A DNA stretch of 8,003 bases from Spirochaetaceae bacterium (GTDB lineage Bacteria > Spirochaetota > Spirochaetia > UBA9216). Location: positions 1-8,003 of the forward strand of contig JAQQAK010000083.1 in assembly GCA_028527945.1 (NCBI GenBank). The letters are read 5' to 3'. Made by a program: the position numbers and the translations under genes. Under the pieces are notes generated by a model. The model was not told the origin of the DNA. It saw only the letters and a list, made by a program, of their open reading frames with translations, and ran no database searches. Positions 1 to 6,347 of the stretch are shown here, piece after piece; within the stretch, counting starts at the first letter, position 1; every line of letters begins with the position of its first letter.

Positions 1-615
1 ATTTATTTTAATAGACGTTGTAATAATTGAGTTCTTGATGAGTGTTCCGCCGCCATCGCCAAGCGCGTAGTCCATCATTTCAAGATATTCATCTTCGCTT
101 ATCTCCTGATTTTCAAGAGGACCAAAGGTTTCAAATAGTGGATTATCTACAATCGGAAACAATGGAGCAATATCTTTAAAGTTATCGATATCTATATAAA
201 TTTTAATTTCTTTTACATCACCGTTTTGTTTAAAACTGACAACTTTTTTGTTTAATGTTTTCTCACTTTCTTTTATAAGCTCTTCAATATTATCAAATTC
301 AATTTCAGCTGTAATTTTTTTATCATCAATACTGTCTATAGAGTTAACTTTTATACCTGGATTCTTCTCCATTTCGCTCTTTATTGCGTCGGTATCGAAT
401 AAAGAATCTGAAGAATCTTCTCCTGTAAGTTCAGCAAGGCTTTGGATATAAAAGACGAGTGAATCTTCAAGAACAGTATTTGTTGATGCTGTTCCTGAAC
501 CATCTGCGGATAAAGTAATTTCATTCTTGACAGAGCAGGATGAAAATACTACTACAAAAAGTAAAAGGCTTAAGAGACCTGTAACTTTAAAGGTTAATCT
601 ATCTGAAATAATCAT
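1..615 (-). CDS. Lipoprotein of unknown function, 3' end cut by window edge
   Basis: Reading leftward from an ATG at 613-615, the frame is open for 205 codons to the left edge, so the C-terminus is missing. Residues 1-27 form a lipoprotein signal: R6 and K10, a hydrophobic stretch from about 12 to 24 (VTGLLSLLLFVVVF), then F-S-S-C with Cys27 as the predicted lipidated residue. Phe at -3 is looser than the classical L-[AS]-[GA]-C lipobox but fits spirochaete lipoproteins. The mature part starts with a segment containing L-S-A-D-G-S-G-T and continues as an acidic, charged, alternating alpha/beta-looking domain with no cysteines or catalytic motif that I recognise. The D-G-S-G start is faintly reminiscent of LppM/DUF3153-type lipoprotein domains, a weak resemblance only. 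No clear Shine-Dalgarno precedes the ATG. It is divergent from argF, with promoters in the shared gap. The gene and lipid anchor are well supported; the function is unknown. Confidence 0.82.
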   Translation of the reverse strand, partial: MIISDRLTFKVTGLLSLLLFVVVFSSCSVKNEITLSADGSGTASTNTVLEDSLVFYIQSLAELTGEDSSDSLFDTDAIKSEMEKNPGIKVNSIDSIDDKKITAEIEFDNIEELIKESEKTLNKKVVSFKQNGDVKEIKIYIDIDNFKDIAPLFPIVDNPLFETFGPLENQEISEDEYLEMMDYALGDGGGTLIKNSIITTSIKIN

Positions 616-632
616 TTTACAAATGTAATACT

Positions 633-659
633 TTTATCGTATTTTATCAATGATTTATC
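633..659. repeat. Three phased TTTATC direct repeats between divergent promoters
   Basis: TTTATC occurs at 633-638, 643-648 and 654-659, with start-to-start distances of 10 and 11 nt, about one helical turn each. The copies extend to TTTTATCGT, TTTTATCAA and ATTTATCGA. The array sits just upstream of the argF -35 box and covers the -10 region of the leftward promoter, so it could be a multi-site operator or phased A/T-rich curved DNA. A chance run in AT-rich sequence is possible. Confidence 0.4.
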
Positions 660-669
660 GACTTTACAA
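641..669 (-). promoter_or_regulatory. Predicted sigma-70-type promoter of the leftward lipoprotein gene
   Basis: On the minus strand a -35 box TTGTAA (664-669) and a -10 box TAAAAT (641-646) are separated by exactly 17 nt. Transcription would begin near 634, leaving a leader of about 20 nt before the ATG at 615. The -35 box shares five bases with the -35 of the rightward argF promoter. In AT-rich DNA such matches occur by chance, but spacing and location are right. Confidence 0.5.
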
Positions 670-692
670 AGCTGATGATAACTACATATAAT
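663..692 (+). promoter_or_regulatory. Predicted promoter of the argF-importer operon
   Basis: A -35 box TTTACA (663-668) and a perfect -10 box TATAAT (687-692) are separated by 18 nt. Transcription is predicted to start near 699, about 20 nt before the argF ATG at 720. An upstream in-frame ATG at 675 lies between the -35 and -10 boxes and so would not be in the transcript. No recognisable arginine-repressor (ARG) box was seen. Confidence 0.65.
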
Positions 693-708
693 GGGGCACA
701 ATACAATT

Positions 709-712
709 GGAG
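709..712 (+). promoter_or_regulatory. Shine-Dalgarno GGAG that fixes the argF start
   Basis: GGAG at 709-712 sits 7 nt before the ATG at 720-722. No comparable site precedes the in-frame ATG at 675. Together with the TATAAT box at 687-692, this argues for initiation at 720. Confidence 0.75.
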
Positions 713-719
713 ATTTTAT

Positions 720-1715
720 ATGTCAATAAACATAAAAGGACGTTCTTTTTTAACTTTGAAGGATTTTACCAAAGAAGAAGTACAGTATCTTCTTGATCTA
801 TCTTTGGATTTGAAAAAGAAAAAAAGAGTAGGTATCAAAGGGAATTCTCTTGAAAGAAAGAATGTTTGTCTTATTTTTGAAAAAACTTCTACAAGGACAA
901 GATGTGCTTTTGAAACAGCTGTTTATGATGAAGGAGGAAATGTTACATTTCTGACAAATTCACAAATGGGAAAAAAAGAATCAATAGAAGATACTGCTAA
1001 AGTCCTTGGACGTTTTTATGATGGAATAGAGTTTAGAGGTTTTAAACAAGAAACTGTAGAAAGCTTGTCAAAGTTTTCTGGAGTACCGGTTTGGAATGGT
1101 CTTACAGATTTATATCATCCAACCCAGGTTCTGGCTGATTTTCTTACAATAAAAGAAAATACAACAAAGCCATTAAATCAGTGTAAATTAGTTTATGCTG
1201 GTGACGCTCGAAATAATGTCGCTAATTCTCTTATGATAGGAGCTGCTAAAGTCGGTATGGATTTTACTGCTGTAGCCCCTAAAGAATTACACCCAGACAA
1301 AGAACTTCTTGCTGAGGTTATAGAAATAGCAGAAAAGAGTGGTTCTGTTATTGAAGTTACAACTGACATAGACAATGGATTAAAAGGCGCTGACGCTGTT
1401 TATACTGACGTATGGGTGTCTATGGGTGAAGAAGATAAATATGAAGAAAGAATAAAGCTTTTAGAGCCATACAGAGTTGATATGAAAATGATGGAAGCTT
1501 CGGGCAATCCTGGTGTTATATTTTTACATTGTTTGCCATCTTTTCATGATTTAAATACAACGATAGGTTTGGAAGTTTTTGAAAAATATGGACTCAAGGA
1601 AATGGAAGTTACAGATGAAGTTTTCAGAGCGCCGTTTTCAAAAGTTTTTGATGAAGCTGAAAATCGAATGCATACCATTAAAGCTGTTATGGTTGCAACT
1701 CTCGGAAATATTTAG
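720..1715 (+). CDS. argF: Ornithine carbamoyltransferase
   Basis: This cytoplasmic enzyme joins carbamoyl phosphate and ornithine to give citrulline and phosphate, either in arginine synthesis or, in reverse, in the arginine deiminase pathway. From the ATG at 720 it is 331 residues, matching the roughly 330-335 of typical OTCs. The carbamoyl-phosphate motif S-T-R-T-R is at residues 57-61, H-P-T-Q at 133-136, the ornithine-binding loop D-V-W-V-S-M-G at 230-236, and H-C-L-P with the active-site cysteine at 270-273. The loop sequence and close similarity to E. coli ArgF/ArgI along its length favour OTC over aspartate or putrescine carbamoyltransferase. An in-frame ATG at 675 would add 15 residues unlike the family and lies inside the promoter. 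It is the first gene of the transcription unit; its stop codon overlaps the Shine-Dalgarno of the next gene. Whether it is anabolic or catabolic cannot be told from sequence; no other arc or arg gene is in the window. Confidence 0.97.
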   Translation: MSINIKGRSFLTLKDFTKEEVQYLLDLSLDLKKKKRVGIKGNSLERKNVCLIFEKTSTRTRCAFETAVYDEGGNVTFLTNSQMGKKESIEDTAKVLGRFYDGIEFRGFKQETVESLSKFSGVPVWNGLTDLYHPTQVLADFLTIKENTTKPLNQCKLVYAGDARNNVANSLMIGAAKVGMDFTAVAPKELHPDKELLAEVIEIAEKSGSVIEVTTDIDNGLKGADAVYTDVWVSMGEEDKYEERIKLLEPYRVDMKMMEASGNPGVIFLHCLPSFHDLNTTIGLEVFEKYGLKEMEVTDEVFRAPFSKVFDEAENRMHTIKAVMVATLGNI

Positions 1716-1727
1716 GAGAAATATTTT

Positions 1728-2762
1728 ATGTTGAAAAAGAAACTTTTTTGTTTTTTTGTTATTTTTTATACGATAACTGCTGTTATGGTATTTTCAAATG
1801 GAAAGCAGGAGGAAGATAAAGGTTTTAATCTTGCAGTAGTAGTTCCTAATGTAGTCGCAGGAAGCCCTCTTTATGAACAGATGGTAGCAGGTGCTGAGCA
1901 GGCTATAAAAGAGCATCCTGGAAGCAGTATGAAGGTTTTTGAGCTTGGTTTTAATCAAGCAGAGTGGGGCGAGAAGATGACGTCTATCGTTGCTACAGGA
2001 CTTTATGATGCAGTAATAACATCTAATCCTTCAATGCCTGATATCTGTAAAAGTATAGCTGAACAGTTTCCTATGCAGAAATTTATTTTTGTTGATGGAT
2101 ATATTGATGGGCATCCTCAAATGGCATCATTTTTATATAATCAATACGAACAATCTTATATGCTTGGTCATTTGTCTGCTCTGATTACAAAAGGAGATAT
2201 GCCGGGTTCTAATGCTGATCTCAAAATTGGAATGATTGTAGCTCAGGAATATCCTGTCTTGAATAAAATGATTTTACCAGGTTTTAAAGATGGTGCAAAA
2301 TCTGTTGATCCTTCTATAACTGTAGATTTTCGTATAATTGGAAACTGGTATGATGCAAATAAGGCCTCCGAACTTGCTGGAAGTATGATAGATGCCGGAG
2401 TTGATGTAATTGGTGTAATTTGCGGAGGCGCTGCTCAGGGTGTTTTTGAAGAATGTGGAAAACAAGGAAAGTATGTTGTTTTCTGGGATGATGTTTCATA
2501 TTCAAAGGCTCCTGGTGTTATAGTTGGAAGCGGAGCTTTATACCAGAATCGTTTAGTTTATGAAGTGATCACAAAGGCTATTGAAAATACTCTGGAATAT
2601 GGAAAGGGACAAAAACTTAATGTTAGTGATGGATATGTAGGTTTTGTAACAGAAGATCCAGATTATATATCTACAGTTCCTGAAGAAATCAGAATAAAGC
2701 AGAAGGCACTTTTTGAGTCAATAAAATCTGGTGAGACTGTTTTACAGACTCCAGAATTATAG
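1728..2762 (+). CDS. BMP-family periplasmic substrate-binding protein of an ABC importer
   Basis: This receptor delivers a solute to the importer encoded just downstream. It is 344 residues, normal for the BMP (basic membrane protein/PnrA, Pfam Bmp) family. Residues 1-23 are a signal peptide: K3-K5, hydrophobic core 6-22, and a likely signal peptidase I site after V-F-S (21-23). No lipobox cysteine exists at the cleavage region; Cys8 lies inside the core. Family landmarks are the Y-D-A-V-I-T segment at 93-98, F-V-D-G at 121-124, the G-N-W-Y-D-A-N-K segment at 205-212 and G-V-D-V-I-G-V-I-C-G-G at 224-234. The usual N-terminal D-x-S-F-N-Q-type ligand motif is replaced by A-G-S-P-L-Y-E-Q (44-51), and a usual C-terminal lysine region reads A-L-Y-Q-N-R (270-275). 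Characterised relatives bind nucleosides; here the ligand is uncertain. AGGAG at 1714-1718 overlaps the argF stop and lies 9 nt before the ATG, implying co-transcription. Confidence 0.9.
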   Translation: MLKKKLFCFFVIFYTITAVMVFSNGKQEEDKGFNLAVVVPNVVAGSPLYEQMVAGAEQAIKEHPGSSMKVFELGFNQAEWGEKMTSIVATGLYDAVITSNPSMPDICKSIAEQFPMQKFIFVDGYIDGHPQMASFLYNQYEQSYMLGHLSALITKGDMPGSNADLKIGMIVAQEYPVLNKMILPGFKDGAKSVDPSITVDFRIIGNWYDANKASELAGSMIDAGVDVIGVICGGAAQGVFEECGKQGKYVVFWDDVSYSKAPGVIVGSGALYQNRLVYEVITKAIENTLEYGKGQKLNVSDGYVGFVTEDPDYISTVPEEIRIKQKALFESIKSGETVLQTPEL

Positions 2763-2789
2763 ACAAAATACACTGGTTGGAAGAGATTG

Positions 2790-4334
2790 ATGCAAACTTG
2801 TTTGGAAATGCGTAATATCTGCAAGACCTATAGTATAAATGGTAGAACAGTAAATAAAAATGTAGATTTAACTGTCAGGAAGGGTGAGATCCATGCCCTT
2901 CTTGGCGAAAATGGAGCAGGAAAAACCACTCTGATGAATATTCTTTATGGAATTATTCATCCTGATAGTGGAGAGATATTTATAAATGGAAAAAAAGTTT
3001 TTATAGACAGTCCTTTAACAGCAAACCGATCAGGCATTGGAATGGTTCATCAGCATTTTAGACTCATAGATGATTTTACTGTAGCTCAGAATGTTGTCCT
3101 TGGGATGGAACCTCGACATGGTTTATTTAAATTTGATAATACAAAGGCTGAAAAAGATGTTTTGTCTGTTATTAACAAGAATGGTTTTAAACTAGAGCCA
3201 AATGCCAAAATTAGTGATTTAAGTGTAGGTCAAATGCAGCAGGTTGAGATTGTAAAAATGCTTTACCGTAAAGCTGACTTATTAATTCTTGATGAGCCTA
3301 CATCAGTTTTAACAGAACACGAAATACAAAACCTTTTTATCAGACTAAAAAAACTGGTCAAAACAGGTAAAACTGTAATTATAATTACTCATAAATTAAA
3401 AGAGGTCAAACGCCTTTCAGACAGATTAACAGTTCTGAGAAGCGGAAAAGTCGTTGGTGTTAGAAATACTGCTGATGTTGATGAATCTGAAATTTCCAGG
3501 TTGATGGTTGGCAGAACAGTTGCTCTAAAACCGATAAAAGTAGAGACTGAAATAAAAGAAGAAGCTCTTAAGCTTGAGAATGTTGTTCTAAAAAAGAGGC
3601 GTCAGGAGCGACCTATTCTTGATAATCTATCTTTTAAGGTTTTTAAAGGAGAAATCCTGGGTATTGCAGCAGTTGCTGGTAACGGCCTTTCAGAGCTTGA
3701 GAATCTTCTTGGTGGAATGGTCAGAATTACTTCCGGTCGGCTTTTAATAAATGGACAAGATGTTACAAATGAAGGCGCGGCAGTTTTCAGGCGTGCTGGA
3801 TTATCGTATGTTCCTTCAGATAGACTTAAGCGTGGCTCAAGTATAGAGTCCTCAGTTAGAGAGAATATCATACTTACAAATCATCACAGGTTTGTTAAAA
3901 AGACTGGAGAAATAGATTCTTCGGCCGCGGATGAGTTTTCAAGCAAGCTAATTGATAACTTTAATATTGACGCAGATCCTTCTACACGAACAGGAACCTT
4001 GTCTGGGGGTAATATTCAAAAAGTTATTTTATCAAGAGAGTTAGAGCATATAGACGGATTGGTTGTTTTTGCAGAACCTACCTGGGGTTTGGATATTGCA
4101 AGCAGCGAGTATATTTATAAAAAAATAATTGAGGTAAAATCTGAAGGCGCAGCTGTTGTTATTATTTCGTCTAACATTGAGGAAATAATAAATTTGTCAG
4201 ATAGAATAATTGTTATGCATTCAGGCGAAATTGTTTGTGAAACAAAAAATACTGAAGATATAGACGCTGCTGTTATTGGAGACTATATGCTCGGTTTGAA
4301 AAATGATTTTTCAAAGGTGACGAATGAAAGATAG
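2790..4334 (+). CDS. ABC importer ATPase with two nucleotide-binding domains (NupO/RbsA-like)
   Basis: This membrane-associated ATPase powers uptake with the two permeases that follow. It has 514 residues from the ATG at 2790 (a TTG directly before it, at 2787, is an alternative start); about 500 is usual for the class. The first domain has Walker A G-E-N-G-A-G-K-T-T (39-47), Q-loop Gln88, signature L-S-V-G-Q (144-148), Walker B L-L-I-L-D-E-P (164-170) and switch His201. The second has a degenerate Walker A, A-G-N-G-L-S-E (296-302, no Lys), an intact signature L-S-G-G-N (404-408), an altered Walker B F-A-E-P-T-W-G-L-D (427-435) and serines in place of the switch histidine (460-461). That pattern of one active and one degenerate site is typical of sugar and nucleoside double-NBD ATPases. 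A GGAAGAG stretch (2779-2785) precedes the start. It overlaps the first permease gene by 11 nt. Class assignment is firm; substrate is not. Confidence 0.95.
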   Translation: MQTCLEMRNICKTYSINGRTVNKNVDLTVRKGEIHALLGENGAGKTTLMNILYGIIHPDSGEIFINGKKVFIDSPLTANRSGIGMVHQHFRLIDDFTVAQNVVLGMEPRHGLFKFDNTKAEKDVLSVINKNGFKLEPNAKISDLSVGQMQQVEIVKMLYRKADLLILDEPTSVLTEHEIQNLFIRLKKLVKTGKTVIIITHKLKEVKRLSDRLTVLRSGKVVGVRNTADVDESEISRLMVGRTVALKPIKVETEIKEEALKLENVVLKKRRQERPILDNLSFKVFKGEILGIAAVAGNGLSELENLLGGMVRITSGRLLINGQDVTNEGAAVFRRAGLSYVPSDRLKRGSSIESSVRENIILTNHHRFVKKTGEIDSSAADEFSSKLIDNFNIDADPSTRTGTLSGGNIQKVILSRELEHIDGLVVFAEPTWGLDIASSEYIYKKIIEVKSEGAAVVIISSNIEEIINLSDRIIVMHSGEIVCETKNTEDIDAAVIGDYMLGLKNDFSKVTNER

Positions 4335-5364
4335 TCGTAATTGTTCAACGGTACAACTTTCAGGAGTTTTGGTTACTTTAGCAGCTGCTGCTGTAGTTGT
4401 TATTGTTTCAATCTTTATATTAAGTAAAACTCCATTTTCTACAATATATTATTTTTTTATAGGCCCATTCGCAAATAAGTATTATTTAGGGAATATGCTG
4501 AACTCTGTTGTTCCATTAATTTTTACAGGGCTTGGAATATCGTTTGCTTTTAAAGCTTCGATGTTCAACCTTGGAGGTGAAGGGCAGGTTTATGCAGGTG
4601 GATTTATTGCCGCCTCTGTAGCCCTTCTTATTCCATCACTACCTGGTGTAATTGGGATATTTTTAAGTTTATTAGTCGCTGCTGTTTGCGGCGCTTTAAT
4701 TGCCGGACTTTCCGGTTTTTTCAAAATGAAATGGAACACAGATGAGCTTATAACTTCTTTTCTAATTTCTAACGCATTAATTTATACGATTGACTTTTTT
4801 ATTACTGGACCAATGGATGATCCTACAAATAATCTTTTAGCAACCAGAAAAATTGCTTCGCAATATCATTTGCTAAGAATATTTCCTCCATCAAGCTTGA
4901 ATATAAGCGTCATCATTGCAATTTTGGCAGTCATATTTTCTTTCTGGATTCTTTTTAAGACTAACCATGGATATGAACTGAGGCTTTCTGGGCTTAATTC
5001 AGAATTTGCAAGATATGGCGGTATTAATATTGGTAAATACATTTTTTTACCTATGCTATGGAGCGGAGCATTTAATGCTCTTGCGGGGGCTGTATCTGTT
5101 CTTGGTACGACGCATTGTTGCATTAAAGGTTTTTCAAATGGGGTTGGATGGAACGGTATTGCTGTTGCTTTAATAGCCAGAAATAACCCTGCGGCAGTTG
5201 TCCCTGCGGCTTTATTTTTTGCGTTTATTGAAGCCGGAGCAAATTCCGCAATGATAAACGCTGATGTAACAATAGAAATTGCCTCAATTGTAAAAGCTGT
5301 TATATTTTTTCTTATTACATCACGTGTTATATATAATTCTTTCAGAAGGAAGGCTTTAGTATGA
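4324..5364 (+). CDS. ABC importer permease, BPD_transp_2 family (NupP/YufP-like)
   Basis: This integral inner-membrane subunit is 346 residues with roughly eight to ten hydrophobic segments, for example 13-34, 59-76, 90-104, 107-131, 141-161, 191-211, 240-261, 279-304 and 316-333. The family hallmark F-K-A-S-M-F-N-L-G-G-E-G-Q is at 76-88, followed by W-N-T-D-E-L-I-T-S (137-145) and a late G-W-N-G-I-A-V-A-L-I-A motif (275-285); both match the larger permease of BMP/nucleoside importers. The start ATG lies inside the end of the ATPase gene, 11 nt upstream of its last base, with AAGGTGA (4314-4320) as Shine-Dalgarno. The stop overlaps the next start as ATGA. Such overlaps suggest translational coupling and near-equal subunit supply. 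It should form a heterodimer with the next gene product. Confidence 0.94.
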   Translation: MKDSRNCSTVQLSGVLVTLAAAAVVVIVSIFILSKTPFSTIYYFFIGPFANKYYLGNMLNSVVPLIFTGLGISFAFKASMFNLGGEGQVYAGGFIAASVALLIPSLPGVIGIFLSLLVAAVCGALIAGLSGFFKMKWNTDELITSFLISNALIYTIDFFITGPMDDPTNNLLATRKIASQYHLLRIFPPSSLNISVIIAILAVIFSFWILFKTNHGYELRLSGLNSEFARYGGINIGKYIFLPMLWSGAFNALAGAVSVLGTTHCCIKGFSNGVGWNGIAVALIARNNPAAVVPAALFFAFIEAGANSAMINADVTIEIASIVKAVIFFLITSRVIYNSFRRKALV

Positions 5365-6269
5365 GTAATACAGGTTTTTCTTTTCCTGTCATTCATGACG
5401 CGATTGACATTATGACACCATTTCTTCTTGCTGGAATTGGCGGACTTGTTACAGAACTTTCTGGAATGCTTAATATCGCGCTTGAAGGTCTTATATTGTT
5501 AGGAGCTTTTTTTAGTGTTATTTTTGCTTCTATTACAGGAAGTCTTTTTCTGGGACTGCTCTTTGGGGTTATAACTACAATGTTTATAGCCTTTATTTTT
5601 GGCGCAATAACTATATATTTAAAAGCTAATGAGTTTATTACAGCGATAGCAGTAAACCTTCTTGCAACTGGTTTGACTGCTGTAATATCATTTCATTTTT
5701 TTGGAACAAAGGGAAATCTTGTTTTTGATAATTTTGCAAGGTTACCAGTTTTTGATCTTCCGGCTTTGGATTCTATTCCTATAATAGGGGATATTTTTCT
5801 TGGTCACAATATTATCGTATATGCTGGATGGCTTCTGGTTTTTGTATTCTGGTTTGTTCTATATAAAACACCCTATGGTTTAAGGCTTAGAGGAGTTGGC
5901 TTAAATTTTAAGGCTATGTCAGCTTTAGGTCTTAACCCTAAAAAATACAGGCTTGAAGCTATAGTTATTTCAGGTTTTACATGTGCTCTTGCAGGAGCTT
6001 CTCTTTCTCTTAATATTGGAGCTTACGTACCAAATATATCTTCAGGACGCGGCTGGATAGCACTTGTTGTAATTTATCTTGGAGGGCGAACCCCGTTGGG
6101 TATTCTTATAGCTTCATTTATTTTTGCGTTGGCTGAGAGTTTTTCAAATTATGCCCAGGGATTTATAAATATTCCCGCAGATTTTATACTGGCTTTTCCT
6201 TATATTATAACTGTTGTGGCTTTGGTTTTAGTCTCTGCCATTAAAAAACGGCAACAGAAAATTAGTTAA
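5361..6269 (+). CDS. ABC importer permease, BPD_transp_2 family (NupQ/YufQ-like)
   Basis: This is the shorter partner permease, 302 residues, strongly hydrophobic, with segments near 17-31, 40-59, 61-86, 93-111, 150-168, 198-219, 232-241, 244-262 and 278-294. The hallmark S-G-M-L-N-I-A-L-E-G-L-I-L-L-G-A-F (34-50) is characteristic of the second permease in BMP-type nucleoside importers, as is G-R-G-W-I-A-L-V-V-I-Y-L-G-G (229-242) followed by P-L-G (245-247). It starts in an ATGA overlap (5361-5364) with the previous gene, with the purine-rich AGAAGGAAGG (5344-5353) as ribosome site. It ends the rightward block and faces the leftward serA-like gene across 78 bp. Family is firm; the cargo is inferred only from relatives. 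Confidence 0.94.
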   Translation: MSNTGFSFPVIHDAIDIMTPFLLAGIGGLVTELSGMLNIALEGLILLGAFFSVIFASITGSLFLGLLFGVITTMFIAFIFGAITIYLKANEFITAIAVNLLATGLTAVISFHFFGTKGNLVFDNFARLPVFDLPALDSIPIIGDIFLGHNIIVYAGWLLVFVFWFVLYKTPYGLRLRGVGLNFKAMSALGLNPKKYRLEAIVISGFTCALAGASLSLNIGAYVPNISSGRGWIALVVIYLGGRTPLGILIASFIFALAESFSNYAQGFINIPADFILAFPYIITVVALVLVSAIKKRQQKIS

Positions 6270-6282
6270 ACTGAGTTTTTTT

Positions 6283-6306
6283 AGTGAATATGAATGTTTA
6301 TTCACT
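6283..6306. repeat. Inverted repeat in the convergent gap, weak terminator candidate
   Basis: AGTGAATA (6283-6290) and TATTCACT (6299-6306) form an 8-bp stem with an 8-nt loop between the importer operon and serA. Only three of the eight pairs are G-C. The T-run (6276-6282) lies before the stem on the + strand and no T-run follows on either strand, so it is not a standard intrinsic terminator. A second, mutually exclusive pairing is possible between CACTTA (6303-6308) and TAAGTG (6336-6341). Confidence 0.35.
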
Positions 6307-6347
6307 TATAATGTAAGATTTAGACTATTTCTTATTAAGTGTTTGAT

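Noticed and set aside
248..451. A 67-codon plus-strand open frame
   Set aside because: It is antisense to the lipoprotein gene and its Ser/Ile/Phe-rich translation is what the complement of Glu/Asp/Lys/Asn-rich coding sequence gives.
720..1715. Putrescine or another non-ornithine carbamoyltransferase
   Set aside because: The D-V-W-V-S-M-G loop, H-C-L-P motif and near-continuous similarity to E. coli OTC fit ornithine as substrate.
2787..2792. TTG at 2787 as the ATPase start
   Set aside because: An ATG follows immediately at 2790; initiation there is preferred, with a difference of only one residue.
3669..4182. Loss of Walker A lysine, Walker B aspartate and switch histidine in the second ATPase domain as decay
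   Set aside because: This degenerate second site is the normal state of double-domain sugar/nucleoside ABC ATPases; the signature motif is intact and the frame is unbroken.
4866..5396. A 176-codon open frame on the minus strand
   Set aside because: It lies opposite the first permease gene, which has full family motifs and overlapping neighbours; its own translation shows no coherent domain and no ribosome site.
6276..6282. Run of seven T after the last permease gene as an intrinsic terminator
   Set aside because: No stable G-C stem precedes it; the only possible pairing (AAACT with AGTTT) leaves a one-base loop.
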